Below, piece by piece: positions 11,216 to 24,489 of a DNA stretch of 64,000 bases. A program made the translations under genes and the position numbers. Source of the DNA: Symsagittifera roscoffensis (Eukaryota > Xenacoelomorpha > Acoela > Convolutidae); the NCBI RefSeq assembly GCF_963678635.1, contig NC_087069.1, forward strand, positions 3,360,166 to 3,424,165, given 5' to 3'. Under the pieces are notes generated by a model. That model did not search any database and was not told the DNA's origin. It worked only from the letters and a program-made list of their open reading frames with translations. Each line of letters begins with the position of its first letter. Within the stretch, counting starts at the first letter, position 1.

Positions 11216-12590
11216 TAAAATACATACTAAACTTTCAAATTTTTGGCTAGGAAAAACAGACTTTTGTGAACGAGTTGAGCTAAGGTCTTTCTCATAGAGT
11301 AAATTGGGGATGGTTCTCTGGTAGAGTAACTTCGGATAAGGTACATCGTCTGTTCGTCACGCTATTTTAATTTTGGCCGGATGGATTCGTTCAACTTGTT
11401 ACTCCAAAACCAATCCTAATTTGTTTCCTATATTTTAGAATCTCAATAAATCTAGTTCATACTGGTGTTCTTGCGAGGTTAGTAAGTACTGGTTTTCTTG
11501 CGAGGTTAGTAAAGAGGAAAAGCAACTGCTTTCTAGGTTAAATTTTTTCTTCTCTGGCTGAAACTATTAATGGTTTCAGTCATACAATTTTTTATAAGTC
11601 ATAGTCATGAATCATGATTTGTAAGCTCTAAGTATCTTACAGTGATGTTATCAAAAGTATAATTGTAAATATTAACTAATTTTCTTGAGCTGGTTCCACC
11701 AATCAGGCGTTTAGGAAGTTTTTAAGTTTCAAATTTCTCAAGTGAAGGGGGGGATGGAGTGAATTCTAGTTTCTTTCTGAGTATTCTCTTTGAGAAGAGA
11801 GAAGAAAGAAAAGAGAAGAGAGGCGGTTGCTCGGTTTTGTGAAATAATTGTCTTGAGATTGACGAGGACTGTGGAGAGTTGAAGGATCGTATCGAGGTTT
11901 CAGATTGATATAGTTATGTGTCAACTTGGTTAAGTAGAGCGAGACTACGTACCTTCTCAACCATATAACAAATAGAGAGATAGGGTATGACGTCTCTGAG
12001 TGAAGCGCCAAGTAACTAGGATTCCTTTTGAGTTCAAAATCGATTTGGCCGTTGTTCTTGTTCAATGGATTTTTTTGCTGCGATGTTGGCTTCAAATTTT
12101 AAATCCTGCGAGGGCTGTGACTGCGGCAAAAAAAACCCATACATTTGCCATTCCAGAGGTTCATCATTTTTTGCTGCTAGTTTCTTTGAGAAAGTTTTTA
12201 GATTATGGATATCTTCTTTTTTTTTTACTATTTTGAGCTTTAGAGATGAAATTTTTTTAGTTGTATTTTTTTTTGCAAAATCATTCTAGTTATTTCGGTT
12301 GTTTTTAAAAAGCTCCTCACACTAAAGCTACTCTTGGTAAAAAATGTAAGGGTATCGGGATCCCAACGAGTAGATGGTATATGCCTAATGAGAGGTAATT
12401 TTGGGTGTCTTTTTGAGAGCAATCTCTAATTACGTATAACTTTTCTTTTCTTTTTATCAGGTTTTCGTTCTTTTGTTTTCTTGGGTGTATTTTTATCTCA
12501 AAAAGAGATTGTTTTCGATTTGTGTTAACTTTGTGTTTTTTAGCGTTTCATATAGTCTTACTATAGTCTTCCATGTAGCGGATGCCTGTG
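11216..12590. other. T/G-rich non-coding sequence
   Basis: It contains a short direct repeat (CTTGCGAGGTTAGTAA, twice near 11470-11510) and a G7 run near 11747. The minus frame at 11766-12095 has no recognisable domain and is favoured by the composition, so I do not call it. Confidence 0.35.
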
Positions 12591-12595
12591 TGGTC

Positions 12596-12817
12596 CTAGT
12601 GCGTGATGGGAGACGGTTTAGATTTGCATGCAATTAAGCGGTTAAAAAATTGTGAGAGTCCATTATTGGTGAAACTGTTGAGGTGTAGAGCATTATTGAG
12701 TTGGTAGATGATGCTGTAACAAAGTTTGTCGTCACCAGTGTTTCTTTTTAGTGATACATTTGAAGGGCTAATGAATGTTGTCATAAGAATCTTGGGACAA
12801 GTGTAGATGGTTTTCAT
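12596..12817 (-). pseudogene. Fragment of the repeat-array coding family (N-terminal block)
   Basis: A minus-strand frame with the block KLCYSIIYQLNNALHLN. The same block occurs in the frame at 14757-14972 and, more decayed, at about 16350-16560. It is not recognised as a known domain. The A/C-rich minus strand inflates His, Thr and Asn, so caution is needed. Confidence 0.3.
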
Positions 12818-13832
12818 TTCTCTCTGTCAGGTTTCTTTCTTTTGTTTTTCTGAGTGCATCCTTTTCTCAAAAAGGAATCGTTTATGATTTGTGTTCTTTT
12901 TTGTATTTATTAGCGTTCCATATGGTCTCAGTTTAGTTTTGAATTGGAGTTGAAAATTTTATTTCATCCAGTTTAATCTGCATGTAGTCTGGAAAGGGTA
13001 TTTGTGGTTAGTACGGTGGTGTTACAAAGCTGCGTTGGTTGTTTAAGCTTAGCTTTAATTGCTTCTTCCAACCGGGTTAAGGGAAGTTTTGAAACGTGTG
13101 AAAGCGAGTTAAAGATGTTAGTAGTTAGTTTGACAAACTAGGAAGTGATTTATTCTCAAATAATGTAAAGGCGCGTAACTCTGAATTGGCTGGAAGGAGT
13201 AGACGAGTCAAAAAACTATTTATGAAAACTACAAAATAAATCACTCATAAATAAAGGTTAGGTCTCAATTTAAATTTTTGTCCAATAAAAAACCGCTACT
13301 TTGTATAGGAAACTTACGGCAAAAATGTTCTATTTTTTTGCTGCGTTTGAATTTTACTGCCTTTAGTGAGTTTACATCAAACTGTTAGCTTTTTTAATCA
13401 AAAGTTTCACGATTTCTTAAAAACGGTTCGATTCTTTTTCTGTGTTTTCGGAGAAACTACTGGCGAAATCTTAAAGAAAACCGTGACACACACGAGTAAA
13501 AACGGTGAGTGAAAAATAAGTTCATGAGTGAGAATTATAAGCTCATATTACTGTGGATCGATTTTCGAAAAAAACTCCAGAGAGAAAGTTTGTTTTATTT
13601 TTGGTTGAGTGAATTGAAGGTAATGCAAGTATTTGAAAGAGATTTCTAGTACGTAAAAAAGCCAAAGGTGATCTAGTGCGTCGACATCTTCAGGAGTTGC
13701 CGAAATTTCAAGGTTAGTATTCTTTATTAGGTCATACAGCTTGTGATTGAGTTTAGTGCTATGAATGTTCTCTTAAGAGGTTTATTCAATAGGTTGGTAC
13801 ACTCATGCGGAATGATCATGGGCGGCAATCTT

Positions 13833-14171
13833 TTAGAGTGAAGTTGTTTGTGAGGGGACAAAATATATACATTTGGCGGACGGTGTCAAAATCTCGGTCG
13901 AATTTTTGTTTAATACAATAAGTGAAGTTAAGAAAAAAGGTATATTTGGACTTATTAAAAATGTAGCAATGATAGAGCTTTTGCAATGGGAGCTATGTAA
14001 AAAATGGCAATGAATGAAGCGGTAATATGTGTGAATGTGAGTAAGTTTTGGTTTTAGCATTAATTCATGCGAGCAGTTGACATCATAACCCTTGGGAATA
14101 AGGAAGTTCCCAAATTTTTTTGAAGTTTGATTTGTATGCTTCAGTGTTTCGTAATCCGTGATGTAATCCAT
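13833..14171 (-). pseudogene. Fragment of the repeat-array coding family (C-terminal block)
   Basis: A minus frame sharing CDVNCSH, then a His/Cys-rich stretch (HTYYRFIHCHFLHSSHC), with the frames at 14311-14808 and 17562-17900. The tail reads into text that other copies read in a different frame, so this copy is frameshifted. Confidence 0.3.
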
Positions 14172-14310
14172 TTAATTCGTTTGCTCGGGTTAAGTTTTAC
14201 TAAGTTATGGCTTTTTTCTGACCCCCTTGAGACAGCGGTCTCTCAAAAACATAAACGTCGTGATGATGTATAGACACAATGAACTATATTTTCGTAGAAT
14301 ATAGGTATTT

Positions 14311-14808
14311 TTAGACAACATCTTTTATATTCAAATACTTATAGTGGTGAGATTTTTTTAAATGATGTATAGTAACAAAAGAAATTTTCTTTTGTTTCTG
14401 ATAAAAGGTATCCCGCATAAGTTTTTTTAGAATACTGCTAATTCCATAAAATGTAGCGATGATAGAGATTTTGCAATGGGAGCTATATAAAAAATGGCCT
14501 TGAATGAAGCGGTAATATGTGTAAATGTGAGTAGGTTTTCTTTTTACCATTAAAACATGCGAGCAGTTGACATCACAATCTTTGGTAATAAGGAAATAAA
14601 GGGTTATTTGGAAGTGATCAATTTTTCTGATGTATGATTTGTATGCTTTAGTGTTTTGTAATCCGTGTTTGATAACGTGGTCAAACTTTTTCTCAAAACT
14701 ATCTAAACCAAATTTGTAATAGGTTTTAACAACGATCTTTTCGGTTAGTTGTGAATTTACTGCCGTACCCGTGCCATAAAATGAATCGTCCTTGTAGCGA
14801 ATGACGGT
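14311..14808 (-). pseudogene. Longest open frame of the repeat-array coding family (165 codons)
   Basis: This frame has no stop for 165 codons on the minus strand, counting from just after a TAA at 14809-14811. It includes RYKDDSFYGTG, a charged helix-like block (LDSFEKKFDHVIKHGLQN), the CDVNCSH block and a Lys/His-rich end (HHLKKSHHYKYLNIKDVV). The preceding part of the protein lies in another frame (14972-14757), so the gene is broken by a frameshift near 14800. Homologous fragments recur across 12.6-21.8 kb. I do not recognise the protein; a transposon-encoded protein is possible. Confidence 0.4.
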
Positions 14809-14972
14809 TTAGGTCTGCATGCAATGCAGATGTTAAAAAATTGTGAGAGTCCTTTATTAGTGTATTTGTTGAGGTGTAGAGCATTATTGAGTTGGTAGAT
14901 GATGCTGTCACAAAGTTTGTTGTCACCAGTGTTTTTTAGCGGTATTTTTAAAGATTTCGTCGGTGTTGTCAT
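14757..14972 (-). pseudogene. Upstream frame of the same broken gene
   Basis: It contains KLCDSIIYQLNNALHLN and then FFNICIACRPKPS, equivalent to 12596-12817. It overlaps the start of the frame at 14311-14808, consistent with one frameshift between them. Confidence 0.35.
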
Positions 14973-15799
14973 AAGAATCTTGCGGAAAGAATAGATGTTT
15001 TCCTTTTCTTTTTGTCAGGTTTTCTTTCTTTTGTTTTCCTGAGTGCATCTTTTTCTCAACAAAGGATTGTTCATGATTTGTGTTCTTTTTGTGTTTATTG
15101 TCGTTCCATCTGGTTTTAGTTTAATCTTGAAAGGGAGTTGAAAAGAATTTTTCATCCAGTTTAATCTGGTTGTAGTCTGGCATGGGTACTTGTGGTTGGT
15201 ACGGTGGTGTTACAAAGTTGCATTGGTTGTTAAAGCTTAGCTTGAATTGCTTCTTCCAACCCGGTAGTAGAGGAGTAAAAAAAAACAATTTTTGAAAATT
15301 ACAAAATAAATCACACCTAAAAAAGGTTAGAACTTATCTGAGTTTTTTGCTCGTTAAAAATCTGGTACTTTGTATAAAAAACTTACGGCATAATTGTACT
15401 AATTTATTGCTGCGTATGAATTCTACTGCTTTTAAAAATTTACATCAAACAGTTAGCATTTTTAATCAAAAGTTTTACGATGTCTTAAAAAAGGTTCGTT
15501 TTTTTTTTATATTCTGTGTTTTCAGAAAAACTACTGGTGAAATCTAAAAAAAACCGTGAGACACACGTGTAAAAATGTTGAGTGAAATATTGAAAGTTTA
15601 TGAGTGAGAATAATAAATTCATATTACTGTGGGTCGGATTCCGAAAAAATTCCAGTGAAAAAGTTAGTTTTATTTTTGTTTGAGTGAAATGAAGGTAGTG
15701 GAAGCATTTAAAAGACTTTTTTAGTACATTAAAAAAGCCAATGGTGACCTAGTGCGTGGACGTCTTCAGAAATTGAGGAAAATTCAAGGTTGGTATCTT

Positions 15800-16069
15800 T
15801 TATTTGGTTATACAGCTTGTGATTGAGCTCAGTGCTATAAATGTTTTACAAAGAAGTTTATTCAATAGGTTGGATATACTCATGCGGGATGACAATGGGC
15901 GGGGGTCTTTCAGAGTGAAGTTGTTTGTGAGGGGGCAAAATATATACATTTGGCTGACGGGGTCAAAATTTCGGTTGAGTTTTTGTTTAATTCTATACGT
16001 GAAGTTAAGAAAATAGGGGAAGGTATATTTGAACTTATTAAATATGTAGCGATGACCTAGATTTTGCAA
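15800..16069 (-). pseudogene. Repeat-array coding fragment
   Basis: A minus frame with PYFLNFTY and RQMYIFCPLTNNFTL-type text in the orientation shared with 17094-17315 and 19452-19673. No known domain. Confidence 0.25.
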
Positions 16070-17093
16070 TGAGAGCTATGTAAAAAATGGCAATGAATGA
16101 AGCGGTACTATAAGTGAATGTGAGTAAGTTTTGGTTTTAGCATTAATTCATGCGAGCAATTGACATCACAATCTTTGGTAATAAAGAATTAAAAGGTTAT
16201 TTGGAAGTGATCAATTATTCTGATGTACGATTTGTAAGCTTTAGTTTTGTATTCCGTGTTCAATAACGTGGTCAAACTTTTTCTCAAAACTATCTAAATC
16301 AAATATGTAATAGGTTCTATTAAAGATCTTTCGGTTAGTTGCGAATGTACTGCCGGATGACTGTGTGGTCATAGTGCGTGACGGGAGACGGTTTAGATCT
16401 GCATGCAACGAAGAGGTTTATTACTTGTGAGAGTCCATTGTTAGTAAATTTGTTGAGTTGTAGAGCATTATTGAGATGGTAGATGATGCTGTCACAAAGT
16501 TTGTCGTCGCCAGTGTTTCTTTTTAACGGTATATTTTAAGAGCTAATAAAACTATTAAAGACTTCCAGGAGAATGTGGGAGAAGCGGGTAATCATCGGTG
16601 TTGTCATGAGAAAGTTAGGGGAAAAAGATGGTTCTTTCTTTTTTTCCGGTTTTCTTTCTTTTGTTTTCCTGAGTGCATCTTTTTCTCAAAAAGGATTAAT
16701 TTATGACTTTTGATGTTTTTGTGTTTATTAGCCTTCCATATGGTCTTAGTTTACTCTTGAATTGGAGTTGAAAAGATTATTTCATCCAATTTAATCTGGT
16801 TGTAGTCTGGTATGGGTACTTGTGGTTAGTACGGTGGTGTTGCAAAGCTGCGTTGGTTGTTTAAATTTAGCTTTAATTGCTTCTTCCAACCGGTTTAAGG
16901 GAAGGTTTGAAACGTGTGAAAAGGAGTTAAAATTGTTATAAGTTAGTTTGTCAAACTTGGAAGTCGCTTATTCTCAAATACTGTAGTGGCACGTAACTCT
17001 GAATTGGGTGGAAAGAGTACAAGAGAATAAACCAATTATTGAAAATTACAAAATAGATAAGCTTGTGATTGAGCTTAGTGCTATAAATGTTCT

Positions 17094-17315
17094 CTAAAGA
17101 AGTTTATTCAATAGGTTGGATATATTCATGCGGGATGATAATGGGCGGGAATATTTCAGAGTGAAGTTGTTTGTGAGGGGACAAAATATATACATTTGGC
17201 GGACGGGATCAAAACTTCGGTCGAATTTTTGTTTAATACAATACGTGAAGTTAAGAAAATAGGGGGAGGTATATTTGAACTTATTAAATATGTAGCGATG
17301 ATATAGATTTTGCAA
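17094..17315 (-). pseudogene. Repeat-array coding fragment
   Basis: Close relative of the frames at 15800-16069 and 19452-19673, ending at a shared NLLNKLL stop. Conservation reflects repeat copying rather than demonstrated function. Confidence 0.25.
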
Positions 17316-17561
17316 TGAGAGCTATGTAAAATATGGCAATGAAAGAAGCGGTACTATAAGTGAATGTGAGATTTCTAGTACGTAAAAAAGCCAAAGGTGA
17401 TCTAGTGCGTCGACATCTTCAGGAGTTGCGGAAATTTCAAGGTTAGTATTCTTTATTAGGTCATACAGCTTGTGATTGAGTTTAGTGCTATGAATGTTCT
17501 CTTAAGAGGTTTATTCAATAGGTTGGTACACTCATGCGGAATGATCATGGGCGGCAATCTT

Positions 17562-17900
17562 TTAGAGTGAAGTTGTTTGTGAGGGGACAAAATATATACA
17601 TTTGGCGGACGGGGTCAAAATCTCGGTCGAATTTTTGTTTAATACAATAAGTGAAGTTAAGAAAAAAGGTATATTTGGACTTATTAAAAATGTAGCAATG
17701 ATAGAGCTTTTGCAATGGGAGCTATGTAAAAAATGGCAATGAATGAAGCGGTAATATGTGTGAATGTGAGTAAGTTTTGGTTTTTGCATTAATTCATGCG
17801 AGCAGTTGACATCATAACCTTTAGGAATAAGGAAAATCCCAAATTTTTCTGAAGTTTGATTTGTATGTTTCAGTGTTTCGTAATCCGTGTTGTAATCCAT
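17562..17900 (-). pseudogene. Repeat-array coding fragment, near-identical to 13833-14171
   Basis: It shares the same 112-codon frame with only a few substitutions. The copied block extends over about 17370-17960, which suggests a duplication of at least 500 bp. Confidence 0.3.
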
Positions 17901-18866
17901 GTAATCGGCTTGCTCGGGTTAATTTTTACTAAGTTATGTCTTTTTTCTGACCCCCATGGGACAGCGGTCTCTCAAAAACATGTACGTCGTGATGATGTAC
18001 AGACACAATGAACTACATTTTCGTAGAATATAGGTATTTTTAGACAATATCTTTTATATTCAAATACTTATAGTGGTGAGATTTTTCTAAAGGATGTATA
18101 GTAACAAAAGAAATTTTCTTTTGTTCCCAAAAAAAGATTGAGCGGTTGCCTGATAAAAGGTATCCCGCATAAGTTTTTTTAGAATACTGCTAATTCCAAG
18201 GATTGTGATTTTTATATTCTATCTATTTCACAAAACTGACATTTTGTTTCAATTTCTGATAGTGACATTTTTTTATTTGGGGTGGATATGGGAGTTATGC
18301 GTTTTCATCTCAATTTTTTCTTCATATTCGAATTATTACTTCTGAGTACTGAGTTCGAAAAAGAGGTTTCCAATACTTGAATTCCAATTCAGTTTCATGG
18401 TCTTTTAAAATAATGTTTTTTTTTCTATTCCTTGTTTTTTCTATGGAATTTTTATCTATCTTTCTGCATAGGGTGTAATTGTTCAAATGGTTTAGATTTT
18501 ATGAATCATTTTTGAGAATTTTTATCATTCTTGATTAGATTTTAGCGAGTTGAAAAGTCGTACATGTGTTTCCAGGAAATCAAACAGTAGTTGATTGGAT
18601 GCAGGTGATTGGATCGCAATATCCTTGATAATTTTTGCAAGGCAAGCAATATTTTTGATATAAAATAGCGTCATCTTTTAAAATGCGTGTAAATTAGACT
18701 GTTTCAAGTTAGTTTTTCCAGTCAAAAAACTTTTCTTCTCGGTATCTTGAATTTTTTTGCTAGCTTTACAGTTTGATGGATCGTTGATTTCAACGTGAGG
18801 TATCCAATTTTTATCATAAATTAATCGTCCGTTGGAATGGTCGCAAGGGAATTTTCATCTGACTGT

Positions 18867-20833
18867 GAATGGCCTTGGTGTTGTTTAAACTGGTGTTGAT
18901 TCTGAGAAAATGTAAAAGTGGGAGAAGCGAGTATGTGGGAGAAGCGGGTAATCATCGGTTTTGTCATGACAAAGTTAGGGGAAGAAATATGGTTCTTTTT
19001 TTATCCGGTTTTCTTTCTTTTGTTTTTCGAGTGCATCCTTTTCTCAAAAAGGGGTGGTTTATGACTTTTGTTGTTTTTGTGTTTATTAGCGTTCCATATG
19101 GTTTTAGTTTAACTTGAACTGGAGTTGAAAAGATTATTTCATCCAATTTAATCTGGTTGTAGTCTGGTATGGGTACTTGTGGTTAGTACGGTGGTGTTAC
19201 AAAGCTGCGTTGGTTGTTTAAGTTTAGCTTTAATTGCTTCTTCCAACCGGTTTAAGGGAAGGTTTGAAACGTGTGAAAAGGAGTTAAAATTGTTATAAGT
19301 TAGTTTGTCAAACTAGGAAGTCGCTTGTTCTCAAATACTGTATTGGCACGTAACTCTGAATTGGGTGGAAAGAGTACAAGAGACAAAAACCAATTATTGA
19401 AAATTACAAAATAAATAAGCTTGTGATTGAGCTTAGTGCTATAAATGTTCTCTAAAGAAGTTTATTCAATAGGTTGGATATACTCATGCGGGATGATAAT
19501 GGGCGGGAATATTTCAGAGTGAAGTTGTTTGTGAGGGGACAAAATATATACATTTGGCGGACGGGGTCAAAATTTCGGTCGAATTTTTGTTTAATACAAT
19601 ACGTGAAGTTAAGAAAATAGGGGAAGGTATATTTGAACTTATTAAATATGTAGCGATGACCTAGATTTTGCAATGAGAGCTATGTAAAAAATGGCAATGA
19701 ATGAAGCGGTATTATAAGTGAATGTGAGTAAGTTTTGGTTTTAGCATTAATTCATGCGAGCAATTGACATCATAACCTTTAGGAATAAGGAAGTTCCCAA
19801 ATTTTTCTGAAGTTTGATTTGTATGCTTCAGTGTTTCGTAATCCGTGTTGTAATCCATGTAATCCGATTGCTCGGGTTAATTTTTACTAAGTTATGGCTT
19901 TTTTCTGACCCCCATGGGACAGCGGTCTCTCAAAAACATATACGTCGTGATGATGTACAGACACAATGAACTATACTTTCGTAGAATATAGGTATTTTTA
20001 GACAATATCTTTTATATTCAAATACTTATAGTGGTGAGATTTTTTTAAAGGATGTATAGTAACAAAAGAAGTTTTCTTTTGTTCCCAAAAAAAGATTGAG
20101 CGGTTGCCTGATAAAAGGTATCCCGCATAAATTTTTTTTAGAATACTGCTAATTCCAAGGATTGTGATTTTTATATTCTATCTAGTTCACAAAACTGTTA
20201 TTTTGTTTCAATTTCTGATAGTGACATTTTTTTTATTTGGGGTGGATATGGGATATGGGAGTTATGCGTTTTCATCTCAATTTTTTCTTCATTTTCGAAT
20301 TATTACTTCTGAGTACTGAGTTCGAAAAAGAGGTTTCCAATACTTGAATTCCAATTCAGTTTCAGGGTCTTTTAAAATATTGTTTTTTATTCTATTCCTT
20401 GTATTTTCTATGGAATTTTTATCTAATTTTCTGCATAGGGTGTAATTGTTCAAATGGTTTAGATTTTATGAATCATTTTTGAGAATTTTTATCATTCTTG
20501 ATTAGATTTTAGCGAGTTGAAAAGTCGTACATGTGTCTCCAGGAAATCAAACAGTAGTTGATTGGATGCAGGTGATTGGATCGCGATATCCTTGATAATT
20601 TTTGCAAGGCAAGCGATATTTTTGATATGAAATAGCGTCATCTTTTAAAATGCGTGTAAATTAGACTGTTTCAAGTTAGTTTTTCCAGTCAAAAAACTTT
20701 TCTTCTCGGTATCTTGCATTTTTTTGCTAGCTTTACAGTTTGATGGATCGTTGATTTCAACGTGAGGTATCTAATTTTTATCATAAATTAATCGTCCGTT
20801 GGAATTGTCGTGAGGGAATTTTCATCTGACTGT
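18867..20833 (+). repeat. About 1.97-kb tandem unit
   Basis: It begins at GTGAATGGCCTTGGTGTTG. The same phrase recurs at about 20834 and 22797, giving periods of roughly 1967 and 1963 bp. Adjacent units are highly similar, indicating more recent amplification than the 12.6-17 kb part. Embedded fragments of the minus-strand coding family include 19452-19673. Confidence 0.85.
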
Positions 20834-22796
20834 GAATGGCCTTGGTGTTGTTTAAACTGGTGTTGATTCTGAGAAAATGTAAAAGTGGGAGAAGCGGGTA
20901 TGTGGGAGAAGCGGGTAATCATCGGTGTTGTCATGAGAGAGTTAGTGGAAGAAATATGGTTCTTTTTTTATCCGGTTTTCTTTCTTTTGTTTTTCGAGTG
21001 CATCCTTTTCTCAAAAAGGGGTGGTTTATGACTTTTGTTTTTTTTGTGTTTATTAGCGTTCCATATGGTCTTAGTTTAATCTTGAACTGGAGTTGAAAAG
21101 ATTATTTCATCCAATTTAATCAGGTTGTAGTCTGGTATGGGTACTTGTGGTTAGTACGGTGATGTTACAAAGCTGCGTTGGTTGCTTAAGTTTAGCTTTA
21201 ATTGCTTCTTCCGACCGGTTTAAGGGAAGGTTTGAAACGTGTGAAAAGGAGTTAAAATTGTTATAAGTTAGTTTGTCAAACTAGGAAATCGCTTATTCTC
21301 AAATACTGTAGTGGCACGTAACTCTGATATGGGTTGAAAGAGTACAAGAGACAAAAACCAATTATTGAAAATTATCAATTAAATCAGCTTGTGATTGAGC
21401 TTAGTGCTATAAATGTTCTCTAAAGAAGTTTTTTCAATAGGTTGGATATACTCATGCGGGATGATAATGGGCGGGAATATTTCAGAGTGAAGTTGTTTGT
21501 GAGGGGACAAAATATATACATTTGGCGGACGGGGTCAAAACTTCGGTCGAATTTTTGTTTAATACAATACGTGAAGTAAAAAAATAGGGGGAGGTATAGT
21601 TGAACTTATTAAATATGTAGCGATGATATAGATTTTGCAATGAGAGCTATGTAAAAAATGGCAATGAATGAAGCGGTACTATAAGTGAATGTGAGTAAGT
21701 TTTGGTTTTAGCATTAATTCATGCGAGCAGTTGACATCATAACCTTTAGGAATAAGGAAGTTCCCAAATTTTTTTGAAGTTTGATTTGTATGCTTCATTG
21801 TTTCGTAATCCGTGTTGTAATCCATGTAATCCGTTTGCTCGGGTTAATTTTTACTAAGTTATGGCTTTTTTCTGACCCCCATGGGACAGCGGTCTTTCAA
21901 AAACATGTACGTCGTGATGTTGTATAGACACAATGAACTATGTTTTCGTAGAATATAGGTATTTCTAGACAACATCTTTTTTATTCAAATACTTATAGTG
22001 GTGAGATTTTTTTAAAGGATGTATAGTAACAAAAGAAATTTTCTTTTGTTTCCAAAAAAAAAGATTGAGCGGTTGCCTTATAAAAGGTATCCCGCATAAG
22101 TTTTTTTAGAATACTGCTAATTCCAAGAATTGTGATTTTTATGTTCTATCTAGTTCACAAAACTGACATTCTGTTTCAATTTCTGAAAGTGACATTTTTT
22201 TATTTGGGCTGGATATGGGAGTTATGCGTTTTCTTCTCACATTTTTCTTCATATTCGAATAAATACTTCTGAGTACTGAGTTCGAAAAAGAGGTTTCAAA
22301 TACTTGAATTCCAATTCAGTTTCAGGGTCTTTTAAAAAAGTGTTATTTTTTTTTCTATTCCTTGTTTTTTCTATGGAATTTTTATCTAATTTTCTGCATA
22401 GGGTGTAATTGTTCAAATGGTTTAGATTTTATGAATCATTTTTAAGAAATTTTATCATTCTTGATTAGATTTTAGCGAGTTGAAAAGTCGTACATGTGTC
22501 TCCAGGAAATCAAACAGTAGTTGATTGGATGCAGGTGATTGGATCGCAATATCCTTGATATTTTTTGCAAGGCAAGCGATATTTTTGATATAAAATAGCG
22601 TCATCTTTTAAAATGCGTGTAAATTAAACTGTTTCAAGTTAGATTTTCCAGTCAAAAAACATTTTTTCTTGGGATCCTGAATTTTTTTTGCTAGCTTTAC
22701 AGTTTGATGGGTCGTTGATTTAAACGTGAGGTATCCAATTTTTATCATAAATTATTCGACCGTTGGAATTGTCGTAAGGGATTTTTCATCTGACTG
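20834..22796 (+). repeat. About 1.96-kb tandem unit
   Basis: A highly similar neighbour of the unit at 18867-20833. It ends where the third GTGAATGGCCTTGGTGTTG starts. Similarity stops near 22850, just after AGAAAATGTGAAAG. Confidence 0.85.
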
Positions 22797-22859
22797 TGAA
22801 TGGCCTTGGTGTTGTTTAAACTGGTGTTGATTCTGAGAAAATGTGAAAGTTTACTAATA

Positions 22860-24270
22860 ATCGAGCATCAATTTTTTGTGTTACCAATTTTAAACGTTTG
22901 AGTTCATTTTCACAGTCTTCTTGGTTAAGATGTAATAGTCTTTAATTTTACTTTGGTAGTATGATTCAAGATCAAGTCTAATTTTGTTTCGGTTTGAGGT
23001 TTTTGAACAATGTACTTTCTTTTAAGTATTATATCTCTAAACCTCCAGCCTACAAGTGAACAAAAGTGTTGCAATTACGTTTGTTATTTGTTTTGCCTGT
23101 GGTTCTGATTCACATAGAGCAATTTAATTTTTTGGTGTAATGGTGTATCTATCGTGTTTGTGAATTAGTTCTGTGCATATAATTGGGAAGGCAAAGATTG
23201 AACGGTGATATCTGGCTGGGACAATAGCAATGGGCGATTGGTTGGGTTTTTTACTTTTATTGTGATCTCGAACTTGAGTACTAATTTTTGTTAAGATAGC
23301 TTTTGATAGTAATGTTCTTTGATATTTTTGATTTATCGTGTCGTATTGTAGTCGGTTTAAAGCTCAATTATGCGGCTCCTGTCTAGACGTTTTACAAATA
23401 TAAGAGGGTGTGCTAAGTTTGCGTTTCAATCTAGTCGTTGGATCTTAATAGTACTTTGATGTTCCTGATATCTAAAATTTAAATGGTGTGAAAAAATGAT
23501 TGAAAAGGTTTCGAGCGATCATTTATTTGATACTGAAGGTGTTGATGGGAGGAAAAGTGTTTCTGGCAGAGTTAAAGAAGTTGTTTCTGAAGAGCTATTG
23601 CTTAGTTCGTTGACGAGCTTTGATTCGCGTTAAGGATATCTATAATTCATCCAATGTGGGAGCCTTTGTGGAGAGGTTGGGGGATTGAACGGGTGCTTTC
23701 TTATTGTTCAGAAGTGGGTGATGAACCTATGTAATCGGATTGAAGATTTATTCTTTTAATGTGAATTGATTTTTACAGGTGGAGGGATGCTTTTTTGTGT
23801 GGCTTGTTAGGAGTACACAATGTTATTGATGATGGTATTTTGAATTTAACTCGTGGTGATGTTAGAGTACTGTTTCGTCGTAGGTGAAACATCTGTCGGT
23901 CGATTGTGGTATGCGGAGTTTGATTTCGACTTTCATGTCTAGTTCGATTTAGGTCTAGTTGTAAGGATGGGTAAATGTGATATGCTGGTACGTAATGTGA
24001 CTCGCTTAGGGGAGTGATATGATGAGCTGGCGTTAATGGTTCTGTCAAAGTAGCTTTTTTTCCGCAAAGTGATGTGAATTTTCTACCTATGCTAGACGAG
24101 TAGATGATTGAGACTGGGTTGATGTACTTGGTTTTGAATGGGTTGTTTGGATATTTTAAGTTGGTTTTTGGGATGGGTTGGCAGATGGGTAATTTGTGAT
24201 CAGCAGTTTTTGTAGTATTCTTCAGTAAAAACGATTATTAGACTGCTCCCCAAAATGAAAGCAATTGTTG
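22860..24270. other. G/T-rich sequence, no gene seen
   Basis: Strongly T/G-biased plus strand. The minus frame at 23773-24048 is Pro/His/Thr-rich, as expected from an A/C-rich strand, and shows no domain. A short palindrome, GAAAGCAATTGTTGCTTTC, lies at about 24258-24276, close to the end of the Polinton block. Confidence 0.35.
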
Positions 24271-24489
24271 CTTTCTGAGGACATTTATAAAAAGTCAACC
24301 TGAGGGAGACTTTCAAAGTTAGAAAATTGACAAAAAGGTCAGCCAGTTATTTTCTAGACGATTTTTTTCCAACCAGAAGGAAAGGTTTTTTTTTGTACCT
24401 GGTTGTATTGTTGATGTTTTTGGAAAGGGAAATGTATGTTTGAAACAGAAAACACAAAATTGCAATTCCAATTCTGTTCCAATAAAGCT

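Larger units (their letters stand above)
12596..17950. repeat. Older, diverged units of a large repeat array
   Basis: The same blocks recur with substitutions and rearrangements. Examples are the block around GAGCATTATTGAGTTGG (12690, 14880, 16465), the block around TACGGTGGTGTTACAAAG (13010, 15200, 16830), and the block around GTGAAGTTGTTTGTGAGG (13840, 15917, 17163, 17570). Partial and complete units are interleaved. Confidence 0.75.

Noticed and set aside
11766-12095. 109-codon minus frame
   Set aside because: No domain; residue make-up follows the A/C-rich strand and the frame overlaps a purine-rich low-complexity tract.
18869-21096. Two similar plus frames (82 and 86 codons) in the 2-kb units
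   Set aside because: Their similarity comes from the tandem repeat; frames end at different points and show no domain, while conserved blocks favour the minus strand.
23773-24048. 91-codon Pro/His/Thr-rich minus frame
   Set aside because: Composition is what a random frame on an A/C-rich strand would give; no homologous copy and no domain.
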